Assembly (NCBI RefSeq): GCF_026072915.1
Contig: NZ_AP025943.1
Location: 1,302,001-1,366,000 of the forward strand
Length of the DNA: 64,000 nt
Reading direction: 5' to 3'
DNA from: Akkermansia biwaensis
GTDB lineage: Bacteria; Verrucomicrobiota; Verrucomicrobiia; Verrucomicrobiales; Akkermansiaceae
Shown: one piece after another, positions 1 through 7,546 of the stretch
Numbering within the stretch: the stretch's first letter is position 1
How the letters are laid out: each line of letters begins with the position of its first letter
The notes under the pieces: model-generated
What the model saw: the letters and a program-made list of their open reading frames with translations, nothing else
The model's database searches: none
What the model was told of the DNA's origin: nothing
Program-made: the position numbers and the translations under genes

Positions 1-1
1 T

Positions 2-268
2 GCCTGCACGGTAGAAGACGAGTGCCTCATCGGCATGGGGTCCACCATTCTGGACGGCGCGGTTATCGGCCGCGGATCCGTCGTCGGCGCCAATTCCCTC
101 GTAACTAAGGGCACGATTATTCCTCCCAATTCCCTGGTGCTGGGCTCCCCCGCCAAGGTAGTCAAGGACCTGGGGCCGGAATCCCAGGCCAACAACCGCA
201 AGTGGGCGGAAAAATATGTGAAGGTGGCTACCCGCTATACGGAACGGGTCATCAATCCCGGTTTTTAA
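2..268 (+). CDS. gamma-carbonic-anhydrase-like hexapeptide-repeat protein (3' part)
   Basis: The gene enters from the left edge, so its N-terminus is missing. The visible 88 residues read in one frame to the TAA at 266-268. They show the left-handed beta-helix pattern of hexapeptide repeats (GMGSTILDGAVIG, then VVGANSLVTKG) and the ending PPNSLVLGSPAKVVKDL, followed by a C-terminal helix (NRKWAEKYVKVATRY). This ending is typical of the YrdA/CaiE/PaaY branch of the gamma-carbonic anhydrase family, cytoplasmic trimers that often bind zinc. The zinc-ligand histidines would lie upstream of the window, so catalysis cannot be judged. A generic acyltransferase of the same fold is the alternative. 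The next gene starts 20 bp downstream and is probably cotranscribed. Confidence 0.8.
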   Translation, partial: ACTVEDECLIGMGSTILDGAVIGRGSVVGANSLVTKGTIIPPNSLVLGSPAKVVKDLGPESQANNRKWAEKYVKVATRYTERVINPGF

Positions 269-288
269 TTCCCGAACTTTTGCCTGCC

Positions 289-774
289 ATGCCGGAAGAA
301 AAGCTGATTACCGTGGAACCTTATGCGCTGCTCTATACGCGGGCAGGCGCGGGGGTATGCCTGCGTGATCCGCTTACCGGCAAGGTAGGCGTCATTTTCA
401 TGGAGCTGCCGGACGGCATGGCTCTGGAACAGGTGCTGAAGGGCGAACGCCCGACCCGGCCGGACACTTCCTCCCTGCTGGCGCACCTGCTCTCCGCCAT
501 GGAATGCCGGGTAAGACTGGTGCTGATTAACGGAAGGAAGGATGAAGTCTTTTATGCCCGGGTGGCGGTGGAAGCCGTCAATGAAGTCATGGAGAAGCTG
601 GTGGAACTGGACGCCCGTCCGTCCGACGCCTTGATGATTGCCGCTCGCTTTGGAACCGGGATCAAGATCATCCCCGCCGTATGGGAGAGCATGGAAAATA
701 TTTTCCCCCAGCTTGAACAACTGGAGACGGACTCCGTGGACAGCCGCGCTCCGGTATATGTGGCTGACTTGTAG
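289..774 (+). CDS. bifunctional nuclease (BFN/DUF151) domain protein
   Basis: 161-residue cytoplasmic protein matching the DUF151/BFN family over nearly its whole length. The family features are the segment HLLSAMECRVRLVLINGRKDEVFYARVAVE and the ending LDARPSDALMIAARFGTGIKI, whose ARPSDA(L/I)xxAxR core is diagnostic. Family members are reported to act on nucleic acids in plants and thermophiles, but the role in this lineage is unknown. I chose the ATG at 289, not the in-frame upstream ATG at 202, because 202 lies inside the preceding gene and the family match starts after 289. It follows the hexapeptide gene by 20 bp. Confidence 0.8.
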   Translation: MPEEKLITVEPYALLYTRAGAGVCLRDPLTGKVGVIFMELPDGMALEQVLKGERPTRPDTSSLLAHLLSAMECRVRLVLINGRKDEVFYARVAVEAVNEVMEKLVELDARPSDALMIAARFGTGIKIIPAVWESMENIFPQLEQLETDSVDSRAPVYVADL

Positions 775-826
775 GAGGGGCAATGAGCTTTTGTTCCATC
801 CGGATACGGCTTAACTGAAAAAAAAC

Positions 827-855
827 TTGCCAAGCGCGGGGGAAGTCTATACATT
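827..855 (+). promoter_or_regulatory. sigma70-type promoter of tRNA-Tyr
   Basis: TTGCCA (827-832) and TACATT (850-855) are separated by exactly 17 bases. The predicted start near 862 is about 14 bases before the mature tRNA. Boxes and spacing are read directly from the sequence; activity is inferred. Confidence 0.6.
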
Positions 856-875
856 CGGCCCACATCACTTCAAGT

Positions 876-961
876 GGGTAGATTCCCGAGCGGTCAAAGG
901 GGGCAGACTGTAAATCTGTTAGCATTCGCTTTCGAAGGTTCGAATCCTTCTCTACCCACCA
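876..961 (+). tRNA. tRNA-Tyr (GTA)
   Basis: An 86-nt class II tRNA with encoded CCA. The acceptor stem GGGTAGA (876-882) pairs with TCTACCC (951-957), followed by discriminator A and CCA (959-961). The anticodon stem-loop CAGACTGTAAATCTG carries GTA. There is a long variable arm (TTAGCATTCGCTTTC) and a T arm GAAGGTTCGAATCCTTC. The sequence parallels the Escherichia coli tRNA-Tyr layout. A promoter and a terminator flank it, so it appears to be a single-gene unit. The DNA directly downstream is decayed and contains integrase-like coding remnants, consistent with use of this tRNA as an integration target in the past. Confidence 0.97.
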
Positions 962-988
962 CTTTATCACTTTCATACTTGCTCACAG

Positions 989-1011
989 CCCTTGATTCTT
1001 CAAGGGTTTTT
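989..1011 (+). terminator. intrinsic terminator after tRNA-Tyr
   Basis: A 7-bp stem CCCTTGA/TCAAGGG with a TTCT loop is followed directly by TTTTTC. It lies 28 bp after the CCA end. Confidence 0.75.
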
Positions 1012-1051
1012 CATTTCTTGCTTGCATGAGCTATCATGAGTACGCATGAAC

Positions 1052-1094
1052 CAAGTGTATACTCAAGTGTACATTTCCATTTTCTACAAGTGTG
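1052..1094. repeat. three short direct repeats CAAGTGT(A/G)
   Basis: CAAGTGTA occurs at 1052-1059 and 1064-1071, and CAAGTGTG at 1087-1094. They lie between tRNA-Tyr and integrase-like coding remnants. Short spaced direct repeats in this position resemble arm-type binding sites of tyrosine integrases. The repeats are seen directly; their role is inferred. Confidence 0.35.
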
Positions 1095-1140
1095 CATCAT
1101 CAAAAAACACTATTAAACAGGGGTGGATGATCAAATGTAA

Positions 1141-1601
1141 AAATTCTGGATTGCCCTTTTTAGTGTTGCAGGGAAGCAGATCCGCAAGACGACAAAAATA
1201 GCTATTATTTCTTCTGTTATTCCTTCAGGGAAAAGTAAAATGGCTGTAGGAAGGGAGAATGAAGCCAAGGTCCGTTTGATTGCTGAAAAGCTGGAAAAGG
1301 CCGCCAATAGGGAGCAGGTGGACGCCAAGAAGGTAAAGGTTCTTGCCGGGGAAAGAGCAGGGAGGAAATTTTTGCGTGGCAAGCAGTACATGAAGGATAG
1401 GCTGGATTTTTGAGACAACTACGCGCGGGAAAGCGGCGCTTATACCCTGGTAGAAGAAGGATTTGCCATTCTGGACATCGCGCCCCGGAACGCGCTCACA
1501 TGGACAACAGCCGCGCCAATTATCGCCGCTGGCTAGCCGGGAAGATGAATGCCCGCTTGCCTGCCTTTCATGTTGCGGCGGCCTTTCCCTACTACCCATG
1601 A
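1141..1601 (+). pseudogene. degraded coding remnant, possibly tyrosine integrase
   Basis: One frame (1141-1413) encodes FWIALFSVAGKQIRKTTKI followed by a charged stretch (ENEAKVRLIAEKLEKAANRE). It has no start codon and ends in TGA at 1411. The pattern F/W-x-A-x(5)-G-K-x-x-R-K-T-T-K recalls the N-terminal arm-binding domain of phage-type tyrosine recombinases. The next 190 bases show short open pieces in other frames without a recognisable catalytic domain; no R-H-R-Y residues could be placed. Together with the adjacent tRNA-Tyr and the direct repeats at 1052-1094, I read this as the eroded end of an integrated element. A different short DNA-binding protein remnant is possible. Confidence 0.4.
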
Positions 1602-1626
1602 ATCACAGACCAACCGCGCAAGCAGG

Positions 1627-2034
1627 ATGAATAAGGATTGAATCTTGATTGTTGAAGATGACTTTGACATTGTGAAAATACTCAAGCTCTTTCTTTCTTA
1701 CCACGGGTACTGCCACGTACGCGTTGAAAATTCAGGCGTAAGCGGATTGGAAGCGGCGCTGAGCCGGACTCCCGGTCTTATTTTACTGGATATCATGCTG
1801 CCGCACACTCAGGTCCACCTCCCCATACGGCGGCTGTTCCCATCATCATGCTCACGGCAAGGAATGAAGTTTCCGGAGACCGGAGCGGATGATTATGTCA
1901 CCAAGCCGTTTAATACAGAAGAGCTTCTGGCGCACATCAAAACCCAGCTCATGAAGAGTGTGGCTGACCGGCTGCGGGACCGGTTGTCCAATTTGATTAT
2001 TAAAAGACGTCACGGCTTGAGCTTGCCGCAGTGA
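1627..2034 (+). pseudogene. inactivated response regulator (receiver domain)
   Basis: The original start is probably the ATG at 1627: MNKD-stop-ILIVEDDFDIVKILKLFL, with a TGA at 1639-1641 inside the first beta strand. The receiver then continues with the phosphoacceptor segment LILLDIMLP, but shifts frame. VPIIMLTARNEVS, the conserved beta4 segment with the switch Thr, lies in another frame near 1837-1875. The original frame resumes with TGADDYVTKPFNTEELLAHI, which carries the conserved Lys. So there are at least one nonsense codon and two frame changes. No convincing DNA-binding output domain follows. This is a dead OmpR/PhoB-like regulator in the decayed segment beside tRNA-Tyr. Confidence 0.8.
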
Positions 2035-2160
2035 AAAACCGTTGCGGTTCCGGCGGAAGGCCCGTGAGTATGCCGCATGGATGACTTCTGGGCTGGTCGA
2101 CAAGGAGGGGCCGGATATGTTAGAAAAGGCTCCCTTTTCCAACTGCTGTATTGATTTGAT

Positions 2161-4026
2161 ATGTTAACCACACTGATTATTCTGGGAGTCTCCGCCATTT
2201 TGTTTGTCCAGGGGAGGATTCGTTCGGATATTGTCGCGTTGTGTTCCCTGTTGTGTCTGATGGTATTCGGCATTCTTGGCCCGGAGCAGGCGCTTTCCGG
2301 CTTTTCCAACTCCATCGTTGTGATGATGGTGGGGCTTTTTGTGGTGGGCGGCGCCATTTTCAGGACGGGGCTTGCCAAAATGATAGGCGGCAGGATCGTG
2401 AAGATGGCCGGAAAAAGCGAATTGCGCCTGCTGGTGTTGACGATGCTCGTGACGGCCGGGATAGGCGCGTTTGTCAGCAATACGGGCACGGTGGCGCTGA
2501 TGCTGCCCATTCTTGTGAGCCTGGCGGCGGACGGCGGGATTCAGACGCGCCGCCTTCTGATGCCCATGGCCTTCGCCAGCAGCATGGGGGGCATGCTGAC
2601 GCTGATCGGCACGCCGCCCAACCTTGTGGTGAACAACCAGCTTCAGGAAGCCGGACTGGAAGGGCTGGGCTTTTTCTCTTTCACTCCCATCGGCATCGTG
2701 TGCATTGTCACGGGCGTTCTGGTCCTGATTCCCCTGAGCAGGAAGTTTCTGGGCGAACGCGGGGAGGAACCGCAATACGAGGCCAAGGGAAAGTCCCTGA
2801 GCCAGTTGATAGACGAATACCAGATCATCGGCAACCTGTACCGGCTGCGCGTGCTGGAGGATTCCGAGTTAACGGAACATCCCCTGCACGACTTGCACAT
2901 TCCGGACCGCTACCATGTGAACATTGTGGAGGTGCGCCGCAGGCATTCCGGCCGCCATTCCTTTCTGCAGACGGTCAGCCAGACCATGGCGGGGTCCGAT
3001 ACGCGGGTGAAGAAGGCGGATGTGATTTACGTGATGGGAGAGTTTGAGGACGTGGACCGTTTCGCGCGGGATTTCGGAGCCGTGATGATCAACCGGAAGA
3101 CGCCGGAAGATACGGATTCCATGCTCAGGAGCAAGTTGAAGTTTGACGAAATCGGCATTGCGGAGATGCTGCTGATGCGCAATTCCGACTTGATCAATAC
3201 CCCGGTCAAGTCTTCCGGGCTCCGTGCCAAGTACGGCGTCAACATTCTGGCCATCCAGAGGGACAATCATTACCTGTTCCACAATTTGAAGGACGTGAAG
3301 CTCCAATATGGGGATACGCTTCTCATTCAGGGAACGTGGGCGGACATCGCGCGACTGAGCGAAAAGACGTTTGAATGGGTGGTGGTGGGCCAGCCCCTGG
3401 CGGAGGCTTCCAAGGTGACGCTGACGCACAAGGCTCCCCTGGCCGCCGGAATCATGATCCTGATGATCGTCGCGATGGTGTTCAACTGGGTTCCGGCCGT
3501 GGCCGCCGTACTGATTGCCGCCGTGCTCATGGTGTTGTGCGGCTGCCTGCGCAACGTGCAGGAAGCGTACAAGACGATCAACTGGGAAAGCATCGTGCTT
3601 ATTGCGGCCATGCTGCCCATGTCCCTGGCGCTGGAAAAGACGGGGGCGTCGGAAGCCATTTCCCACGGCCTGGTGGCGGGGCTGGGAGGGTTCGGCTCCA
3701 TGGCCCTACTTGCCGGCATTTATTTCACGGCGTCTTTGCTGACCATGTTCATCAGCAATACGGCTACGGCGGTGCTTCTGGCGCCCATTGCCGTGCAGTC
3801 CGCCGTGAGCATGGGAATCAGCCCCTATCCGCTGCTGCTGGCGGTTTCCGTGGGCACCAGCATGTGTTTCGCCTCTCCCTTTTCCACGCCTCCCAATGCC
3901 CTGGTGATGCCGGTGGGCAAGTACACGTTCATGGATTACGTGAAGGTCGGCGTGCCGCTCCAGGTGATCATGGGGCTGGTAATGATCGTTGTGATTCCCC
4001 TGTTTTTCCCGTTCGGCAAGGGGTAG
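2161..4026 (+). CDS. SLC13/DASS-family permease with two RCK_C (TrkA-C) domains
   Basis: 621-residue inner-membrane transporter. Residues about 1-195 hold several membrane helices with the family signature GTVALMLPI and the loop SMGGMLTLIGTPPNLVVN. Residues about 225-400 form a soluble insert with two TrkA-C/RCK_C domains (EVRRRHSGRH...VIYVMG and NILAIQRDNHYLFHN...DTLLIQG). Residues about 425-621 are membrane again, with a second signature (SNTATAVLLAPIAV, then FSTPPNALVMPVG). The two inverted-repeat halves and central RCK_C pair match SLC13 proteins often annotated as citrate, sulfate or dicarboxylate sodium symporters. The substrate cannot be told from sequence. The ATG at 2161 has no clear ribosome site, like most genes here. 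Confidence 0.88.
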   Translation: MLTTLIILGVSAILFVQGRIRSDIVALCSLLCLMVFGILGPEQALSGFSNSIVVMMVGLFVVGGAIFRTGLAKMIGGRIVKMAGKSELRLLVLTMLVTAGIGAFVSNTGTVALMLPILVSLAADGGIQTRRLLMPMAFASSMGGMLTLIGTPPNLVVNNQLQEAGLEGLGFFSFTPIGIVCIVTGVLVLIPLSRKFLGERGEEPQYEAKGKSLSQLIDEYQIIGNLYRLRVLEDSELTEHPLHDLHIPDRYHVNIVEVRRRHSGRHSFLQTVSQTMAGSDTRVKKADVIYVMGEFEDVDRFARDFGAVMINRKTPEDTDSMLRSKLKFDEIGIAEMLLMRNSDLINTPVKSSGLRAKYGVNILAIQRDNHYLFHNLKDVKLQYGDTLLIQGTWADIARLSEKTFEWVVVGQPLAEASKVTLTHKAPLAAGIMILMIVAMVFNWVPAVAAVLIAAVLMVLCGCLRNVQEAYKTINWESIVLIAAMLPMSLALEKTGASEAISHGLVAGLGGFGSMALLAGIYFTASLLTMFISNTATAVLLAPIAVQSAVSMGISPYPLLLAVSVGTSMCFASPFSTPPNALVMPVGKYTFMDYVKVGVPLQVIMGLVMIVVIPLFFPFGKG

Positions 4027-4143
4027 GGTATGCATAAGCAGGGGAGTATGGCAGGGATTTCCCGTTTTTTTGCAAGAAAAAGAGAGACAAGGGCGCAGTC
4101 CGGGAGTAGAACGGGAGGAGTTATAAAAACCTTTTATTTTATC

Positions 4144-4383
4144 ATGAAAAAGTATTTGTTTATTGCCGCTGCCGCCATGTTTGCGCTGCCGTCCATGGCT
4201 GCTGAAGACGCTCCCAAGAAGATGACCTCCGCAGAGAAGAAGGCCGCCATGCTGGAAAAGTATGATACCAACAAGGACGGCAAGCTGGATGCGGAAGAGA
4301 AGGCCAAGATGAAGGAAGACCTGAAGAAGCAGAAGGAAGAGGAACGGGAAGCCAAGAAGCACGGCTCCCGCAAGTCCGACTGA
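4144..4383 (+). CDS. small exported EF-hand protein
   Basis: 79 residues. MKKYLFIAAAAMFALPSMAA is a classical signal peptide with cleavage probably after SMA. The mature part contains one canonical EF-hand loop, DTNKDGKLDAEE, with acidic or polar residues at ligand positions 1, 3, 5 and 12, then a highly charged lysine/glutamate helix. It is likely a periplasmic calcium-binding protein. A single EF-hand suggests dimerisation or weak binding. I chose the ATG at 4144 because the signal peptide starts there; the longer in-frame opening from 4030 would put 38 non-signal residues in front. A hairpin at 4422-4443 separates it from the next gene. Confidence 0.75.
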   Translation: MKKYLFIAAAAMFALPSMAAEDAPKKMTSAEKKAAMLEKYDTNKDGKLDAEEKAKMKEDLKKQKEEEREAKKHGSRKSD

Positions 4384-4421
4384 TGTTTTTCTGGTTCATT
4401 CACGGTGTTCCGTATGAAAAC

Positions 4422-4443
4422 GGCCTGAAACATGTTTCAGGCC
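4422..4443. terminator. perfect inverted repeat, possible terminator
   Basis: GGCCTGAAAC and GTTTCAGGCC form a perfect 10-bp inverted repeat around a 2-base centre, 38 bp after the EF-hand gene. No T-run follows on the plus strand, so termination is uncertain. An operator is the alternative. Confidence 0.4.
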
Positions 4444-4469
4444 GCAGGAGAGCCGGACATTTTAAGACG

Positions 4470-4982
4470 ATGAGATATGGGAAATGGACCAGGTGGTGTA
4501 CCGCCGGCATGCTGGTTTTACTGGCAGGCTGTACGGCGGAGGAATGGGCGCAGTTTTCCAAGGAAATGGAGGAAAACCAGCGTGCCGCTGCCGAACGCCG
4601 CGCCACATACCACAATATCAGCGTCCAGTGCTCCGACTGGGACATGAGGGGTACGGCCACGGCCGGCCTGTCCGCCAAGGGATTCCGGGTCATGTATCCC
4701 GGAGAGGGGGATTACGGGGCTGTCGTTGCCGTCAACAAAACGGCGGAAGAACATACCCTGATCCGCAAGGGCCTTTATTTTGTCTCTACTCCGGGGCCTG
4801 ACACACGGCCGGGATACAAGACCAAGGTCACGGTCACCGTGCATGATTTAAATGGCAAAAAGCTGGCGGAATACCAGGGAGAAAGTTCCCCCGGGGAGTC
4901 CTACCACCGTTCCGAGGCGGCGCGCTCCGCCTGCCGCAAGGCAATTTCCCGAATGCCCGCCAGCAGCTCTCTTTATTGGTAA
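4470..4982 (+). CDS. lipoprotein of unknown function
   Basis: 170 residues. The N-terminus MRYGKWTRWCTAGMLVLLAGC has a basic start, a hydrophobic core and a lipobox LLAG-C, so it should be lipid-modified and membrane-anchored. The mature part is compact, with beta-rich stretches (YKTKVTVTVHDLNGKKLAEYQGE) that resemble small outer-membrane lipoproteins. I recognise no specific family. The ATG at 4470 is chosen because it gives the lipoprotein signal; the longer in-frame start at 4383 does not. A terminator-like hairpin follows at 5012-5044. Confidence 0.7.
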   Translation: MRYGKWTRWCTAGMLVLLAGCTAEEWAQFSKEMEENQRAAAERRATYHNISVQCSDWDMRGTATAGLSAKGFRVMYPGEGDYGAVVAVNKTAEEHTLIRKGLYFVSTPGPDTRPGYKTKVTVTVHDLNGKKLAEYQGESSPGESYHRSEAARSACRKAISRMPASSSLYW

Positions 4983-5011
4983 AGGAGCAAGGCTTTTCGT
5001 AAAAGTTACAG

Positions 5012-5044
5012 CCGGAATCCGGGTTATGCCGGGGTTCCGGTTTT
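5012..5044 (+). terminator. terminator between convergent genes
   Basis: CCGGAATCCGG and CCGGGGTTCCGG pair imperfectly around TTATG, followed by TTTTACGTTTTTT on the plus strand. It ends the lipoprotein transcript and overlaps the last codons of the minus-strand GT10 gene. Confidence 0.6.
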
Positions 5045-6055
5045 ACGTTTTTTGCGGGACCGGATTTTATAGGCCAGCGTGTCGATCAATTCCCGGACAG
5101 CATTGACCGGGTTTTTCCGCAGGACGTGGCGCCCTTTCAGAATGGCGCCGGGCCGGACGATTCCCGTTCCGCGATGGTTGCGGATGACTGCGGCCGTCTG
5201 GGCAAACATGTTGTATTTTTCCAGAACCAGGCGGCGTGCTTCCCGGATGGCGGGGAGGCGTTTTTCATATTCGCCGTCGTCCATGGATTTGCGGATGATT
5301 TCAAAGGCTTTCCCGGGATCGTCCATGGGGACGGGGATGAAACTTTCCGGCGGGAAGCATTCCGTGGCAAGCGGATCCCCGGCATAGAAGGGGAGGGTCA
5401 TGGCGACAAAGGCGTCCGCAAGCTTTTCCGTCCAGTGGTGGGGTTCCAGATGGTTTTCCACGCACAGATGGTACTTGTAGTCGTCCATGGCGACGGTTTT
5501 GTTGTCTATTTCCCGGATGCCGTGCCCGAACCAGTCCAGTTCCGGCAGTCTGTCCGCCAGGTAGCGCGTGAGGTCGTAGCGCATTTTATGCATCGTGTGC
5601 GTATGCTGCTTGGCGGAGCAGATGGTGGAAAGCATTTTGGTCTTGGGAAATTCCTTTTGGTCCAGGATTTCCTGCATGGGTTTGATGTACAGCCATTCCA
5701 GGCAACCACGGCCCAGCGTGTGGTTGGGGTGGGGAAGGTCTGTCGGGGAATGCGTGGTCAGGACGGTACCGAACTGGTGCGTGTATGCACGGCTGTATAT
5801 TTTGATGGATGGCGGTTCCACCGTGATCAGGATGGTTTGGTCCGGCGGGCAGAGCAGGGGTTCCGTTTCATTCCTGATGGTGCCGATGTCGTGCCTGGGG
5901 AATTCGTCGTACACCAGCACCCAGTCGTAGTCCGTCATGGCGGCATCCGTGCAGAACAGGCAACCGTCCCAAAGCAGAGAGTCCGTCTCGTCGGGAGAGG
6001 CCTTGGTGGATTTTCTGATGACCTTGATGCGTATGGGGCTGCTGGAATCCTGCAT
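5024..6055 (-). CDS. glycosyltransferase family 10 (fucosyltransferase-like)
   Basis: 343 residues. The C-terminal half carries the GT10 donor-binding motif: YKYHLCVENHLEPHHWTEKL, then DAFVAMTLPFYAGDP, matching the family pattern F-x-x-x-x-E-N-S-x(5)-Y-x-T-E-K-L-x-D-A-x-x-x-x-x-x-P-I-Y-x-G-x-P. GT10 enzymes transfer fucose from GDP-fucose to GlcNAc or glucose of surface glycans. The open frame extends to 6286, but a promoter (TTGACA/TACACT) at 6139-6166 lies inside that extension, so the start must be at 6097 or 6055. I chose 6055 because the family match starts just after it. It is one of two GT10 genes in tandem; this one is the more divergent (HLCVEN rather than SIAFEN). Confidence 0.82.
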   Translation of the reverse strand: MQDSSSPIRIKVIRKSTKASPDETDSLLWDGCLFCTDAAMTDYDWVLVYDEFPRHDIGTIRNETEPLLCPPDQTILITVEPPSIKIYSRAYTHQFGTVLTTHSPTDLPHPNHTLGRGCLEWLYIKPMQEILDQKEFPKTKMLSTICSAKQHTHTMHKMRYDLTRYLADRLPELDWFGHGIREIDNKTVAMDDYKYHLCVENHLEPHHWTEKLADAFVAMTLPFYAGDPLATECFPPESFIPVPMDDPGKAFEIIRKSMDDGEYEKRLPAIREARRLVLEKYNMFAQTAAVIRNHRGTGIVRPGAILKGRHVLRKNPVNAVRELIDTLAYKIRSRKKRKTGTPA

Positions 6056-6138
6056 ATGAAGCTGGTGTTGAAGAAAGGGGCGGGAAAGGTGCCGCATTTC
6101 CGGAATGCGGGGAAGCTGCGGAGCGCCTTCGTGCCCGT

Positions 6139-6166
6139 AGTGTAGGGGGAGCACCTGCCTTGTCAA
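6139..6166 (-). promoter_or_regulatory. promoter of first GT10 gene
   Basis: On the minus strand TTGACA (6166-6161) is followed after 16 bases by TACACT (6144-6139), predicting a start near 6132. A second TTGACA-like box partly overlaps upstream (minus strand TTTGACATTGACA). Confidence 0.6.
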
Positions 6167-6457
6167 TGTCAAAGGGTCCGCCGTTTTCCCACGAATGGCG
6201 GCAGGTCGGTTGGATGCCGTGTTCTCCCATTCCGGGAAAAGCCGGTCAATGGCGCTGGCGGCCGTTTTCCTGGTGCCGCAGGGCATCAGTGGGCGGAAAG
6301 TATGTCCCGCGAAGGGGCCCCGGCCTTGCCGGGAAAAAGGGGAACAAAAGTTTTCAGAAAGGTATTTGCAGATAGGGATGAAGAGGGGAAGCGAGAGAGA
6401 TGGCAGGAAGGAATAAAAGACTTGTACGCGGAGTGTCCGTGTGGGATACCGTGGTCG

Positions 6458-7456
6458 TTATTTCCGGCGACGGGATTTCAGACTGTGCCACGCCAGCCGG
6501 CCCTTGTGGCCGCGTTTCAGAAAACGCTGGTAGTAGGATATCCAGGTGCCGTCCCCTTTGCGGTGCGCTTCTTCCGGAGGCCGGTCAAAAATCCTGTAGA
6601 GTTTTTCCGTCTCCCGGGCCGTTTCTTCCAGAAACAGGGTTTCCTGTTCCGGCGTTTTCCAGGGGCGGGACATGATTTCACACCAAAGATCATCATTTTC
6701 ATCCACCTTTTTCACGTAGGCCACAGCGTCGTCCAGTGTAGCAAATTCATGGCAGTTGATGAAGGAAAGGGTATTGAATTCCTTGCCGATGTCCGGATTG
6801 CCCCAATAAATGGGGATGGTGCCGGCAAGCATGCTGGTGACGATTTTCTCGCTCGTGTAGCCGGGATACCAGGCATTCTCAAAGGCAATGGAGAATTTGT
6901 ACGGTTTTTTCATCTCAATGGATGAGGCGTACCAGTCTTCCGCCCGGCGGCCGTCTCCCGGCGTGTTGTTGAGATGGCTTCCCAGGGAATTGACGAATTT
7001 ATAACCGGAAAGCTTGTGGAACATGGCGTCCCGGTTGGGATGGGATTTGCGGTTGGCGTAAATGAAGTTGCAGAACCCCGTTTTGGCGGCGAGGAGATTT
7101 TCCGCATTCAGCCCTTCCTTGGCCCCGTGCACTTCCTGCAGGTGGGGCCGCAGGCTGGGGAGTTTCACGGTACGGTCATAGTAGGGGATGGCATCCACTC
7201 CTATATAGTAGTCAAACAGCATGAAGTCGGGTGCAATGGCTTCATGACAGCCGTACATGATGGTGACATGGCCCGGTGCGCGTTCCAGAAAGTCGTAGAA
7301 TGCTTCACGATTGACGTAGAACCACGGCGTGGCGACCAGGTAATCGAAGTCGGAATCATTTTCCTCCACGTGGTACCGGTCCTGAAGAAGCCGCCGGAAA
7401 CTTTCCTTTCCGAAGTCCGGAGTGGATTGTAAAAAGGAAATTTTAAGCGTTTTCAT
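6458..7456 (-). CDS. alpha-1,3-fucosyltransferase-type GT10
   Basis: 332 residues, a textbook GT10 enzyme. The donor-site block YKFSIAFENAWYPGYTSEKI followed by VTSMLAGTIPIYWGNPDIG matches Helicobacter and eukaryotic alpha-1,3/4-fucosyltransferases. The N-terminal acceptor domain (FDYLVATPWFYVN) precedes it and a basic tail (KRGHKGRLAWHSLKSRRRK) may contact the membrane surface. No transmembrane segment. It likely adds fucose to a cell-surface oligosaccharide and needs GDP-fucose. It has its own promoter (7475-7502) with a short 5' leader and lies head-to-tail with the other GT10 gene. Acceptor specificity (Lewis-type or O-antigen) cannot be read from sequence. Confidence 0.9.
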   Translation of the reverse strand: MKTLKISFLQSTPDFGKESFRRLLQDRYHVEENDSDFDYLVATPWFYVNREAFYDFLERAPGHVTIMYGCHEAIAPDFMLFDYYIGVDAIPYYDRTVKLPSLRPHLQEVHGAKEGLNAENLLAAKTGFCNFIYANRKSHPNRDAMFHKLSGYKFVNSLGSHLNNTPGDGRRAEDWYASSIEMKKPYKFSIAFENAWYPGYTSEKIVTSMLAGTIPIYWGNPDIGKEFNTLSFINCHEFATLDDAVAYVKKVDENDDLWCEIMSRPWKTPEQETLFLEETARETEKLYRIFDRPPEEAHRKGDGTWISYYQRFLKRGHKGRLAWHSLKSRRRK

Positions 7457-7474
7457 GGAAGGACAGGACGAACG

Positions 7475-7502
7475 AGTTTAGAAGGATGCCTTTTGTTGTC
7501 AA
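7475..7502 (-). promoter_or_regulatory. promoter of second GT10 gene
   Basis: Minus-strand TTGACA (7502-7497), a 16-base spacer and TAAACT (7480-7475). Predicted start near 7468, leaving about 12 bases before the ATG at 7456. Confidence 0.6.
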
Positions 7503-7546
7503 TTCCAAAGGGATATTCCCCTTTCCGCAGGAAATGCAAGGCACGG

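Noticed and set aside
1580-1600. Possible right attachment site resembling the tRNA-Tyr 3' end
   Set aside because: Only CCTTTCCCTACTACCCA resembles CCTTCTCTACCCACC with gaps; not enough to call an att site.
2164-2775. Minus-strand frame rich in His and Gln
   Set aside because: Composition typical of antisense to a membrane-protein gene; overlaps the SLC13 gene completely.
4030-4143. 38-codon N-terminal extension of the EF-hand protein
   Set aside because: It puts a charged, non-hydrophobic segment before a clear signal peptide; the ATG at 4144 is used.
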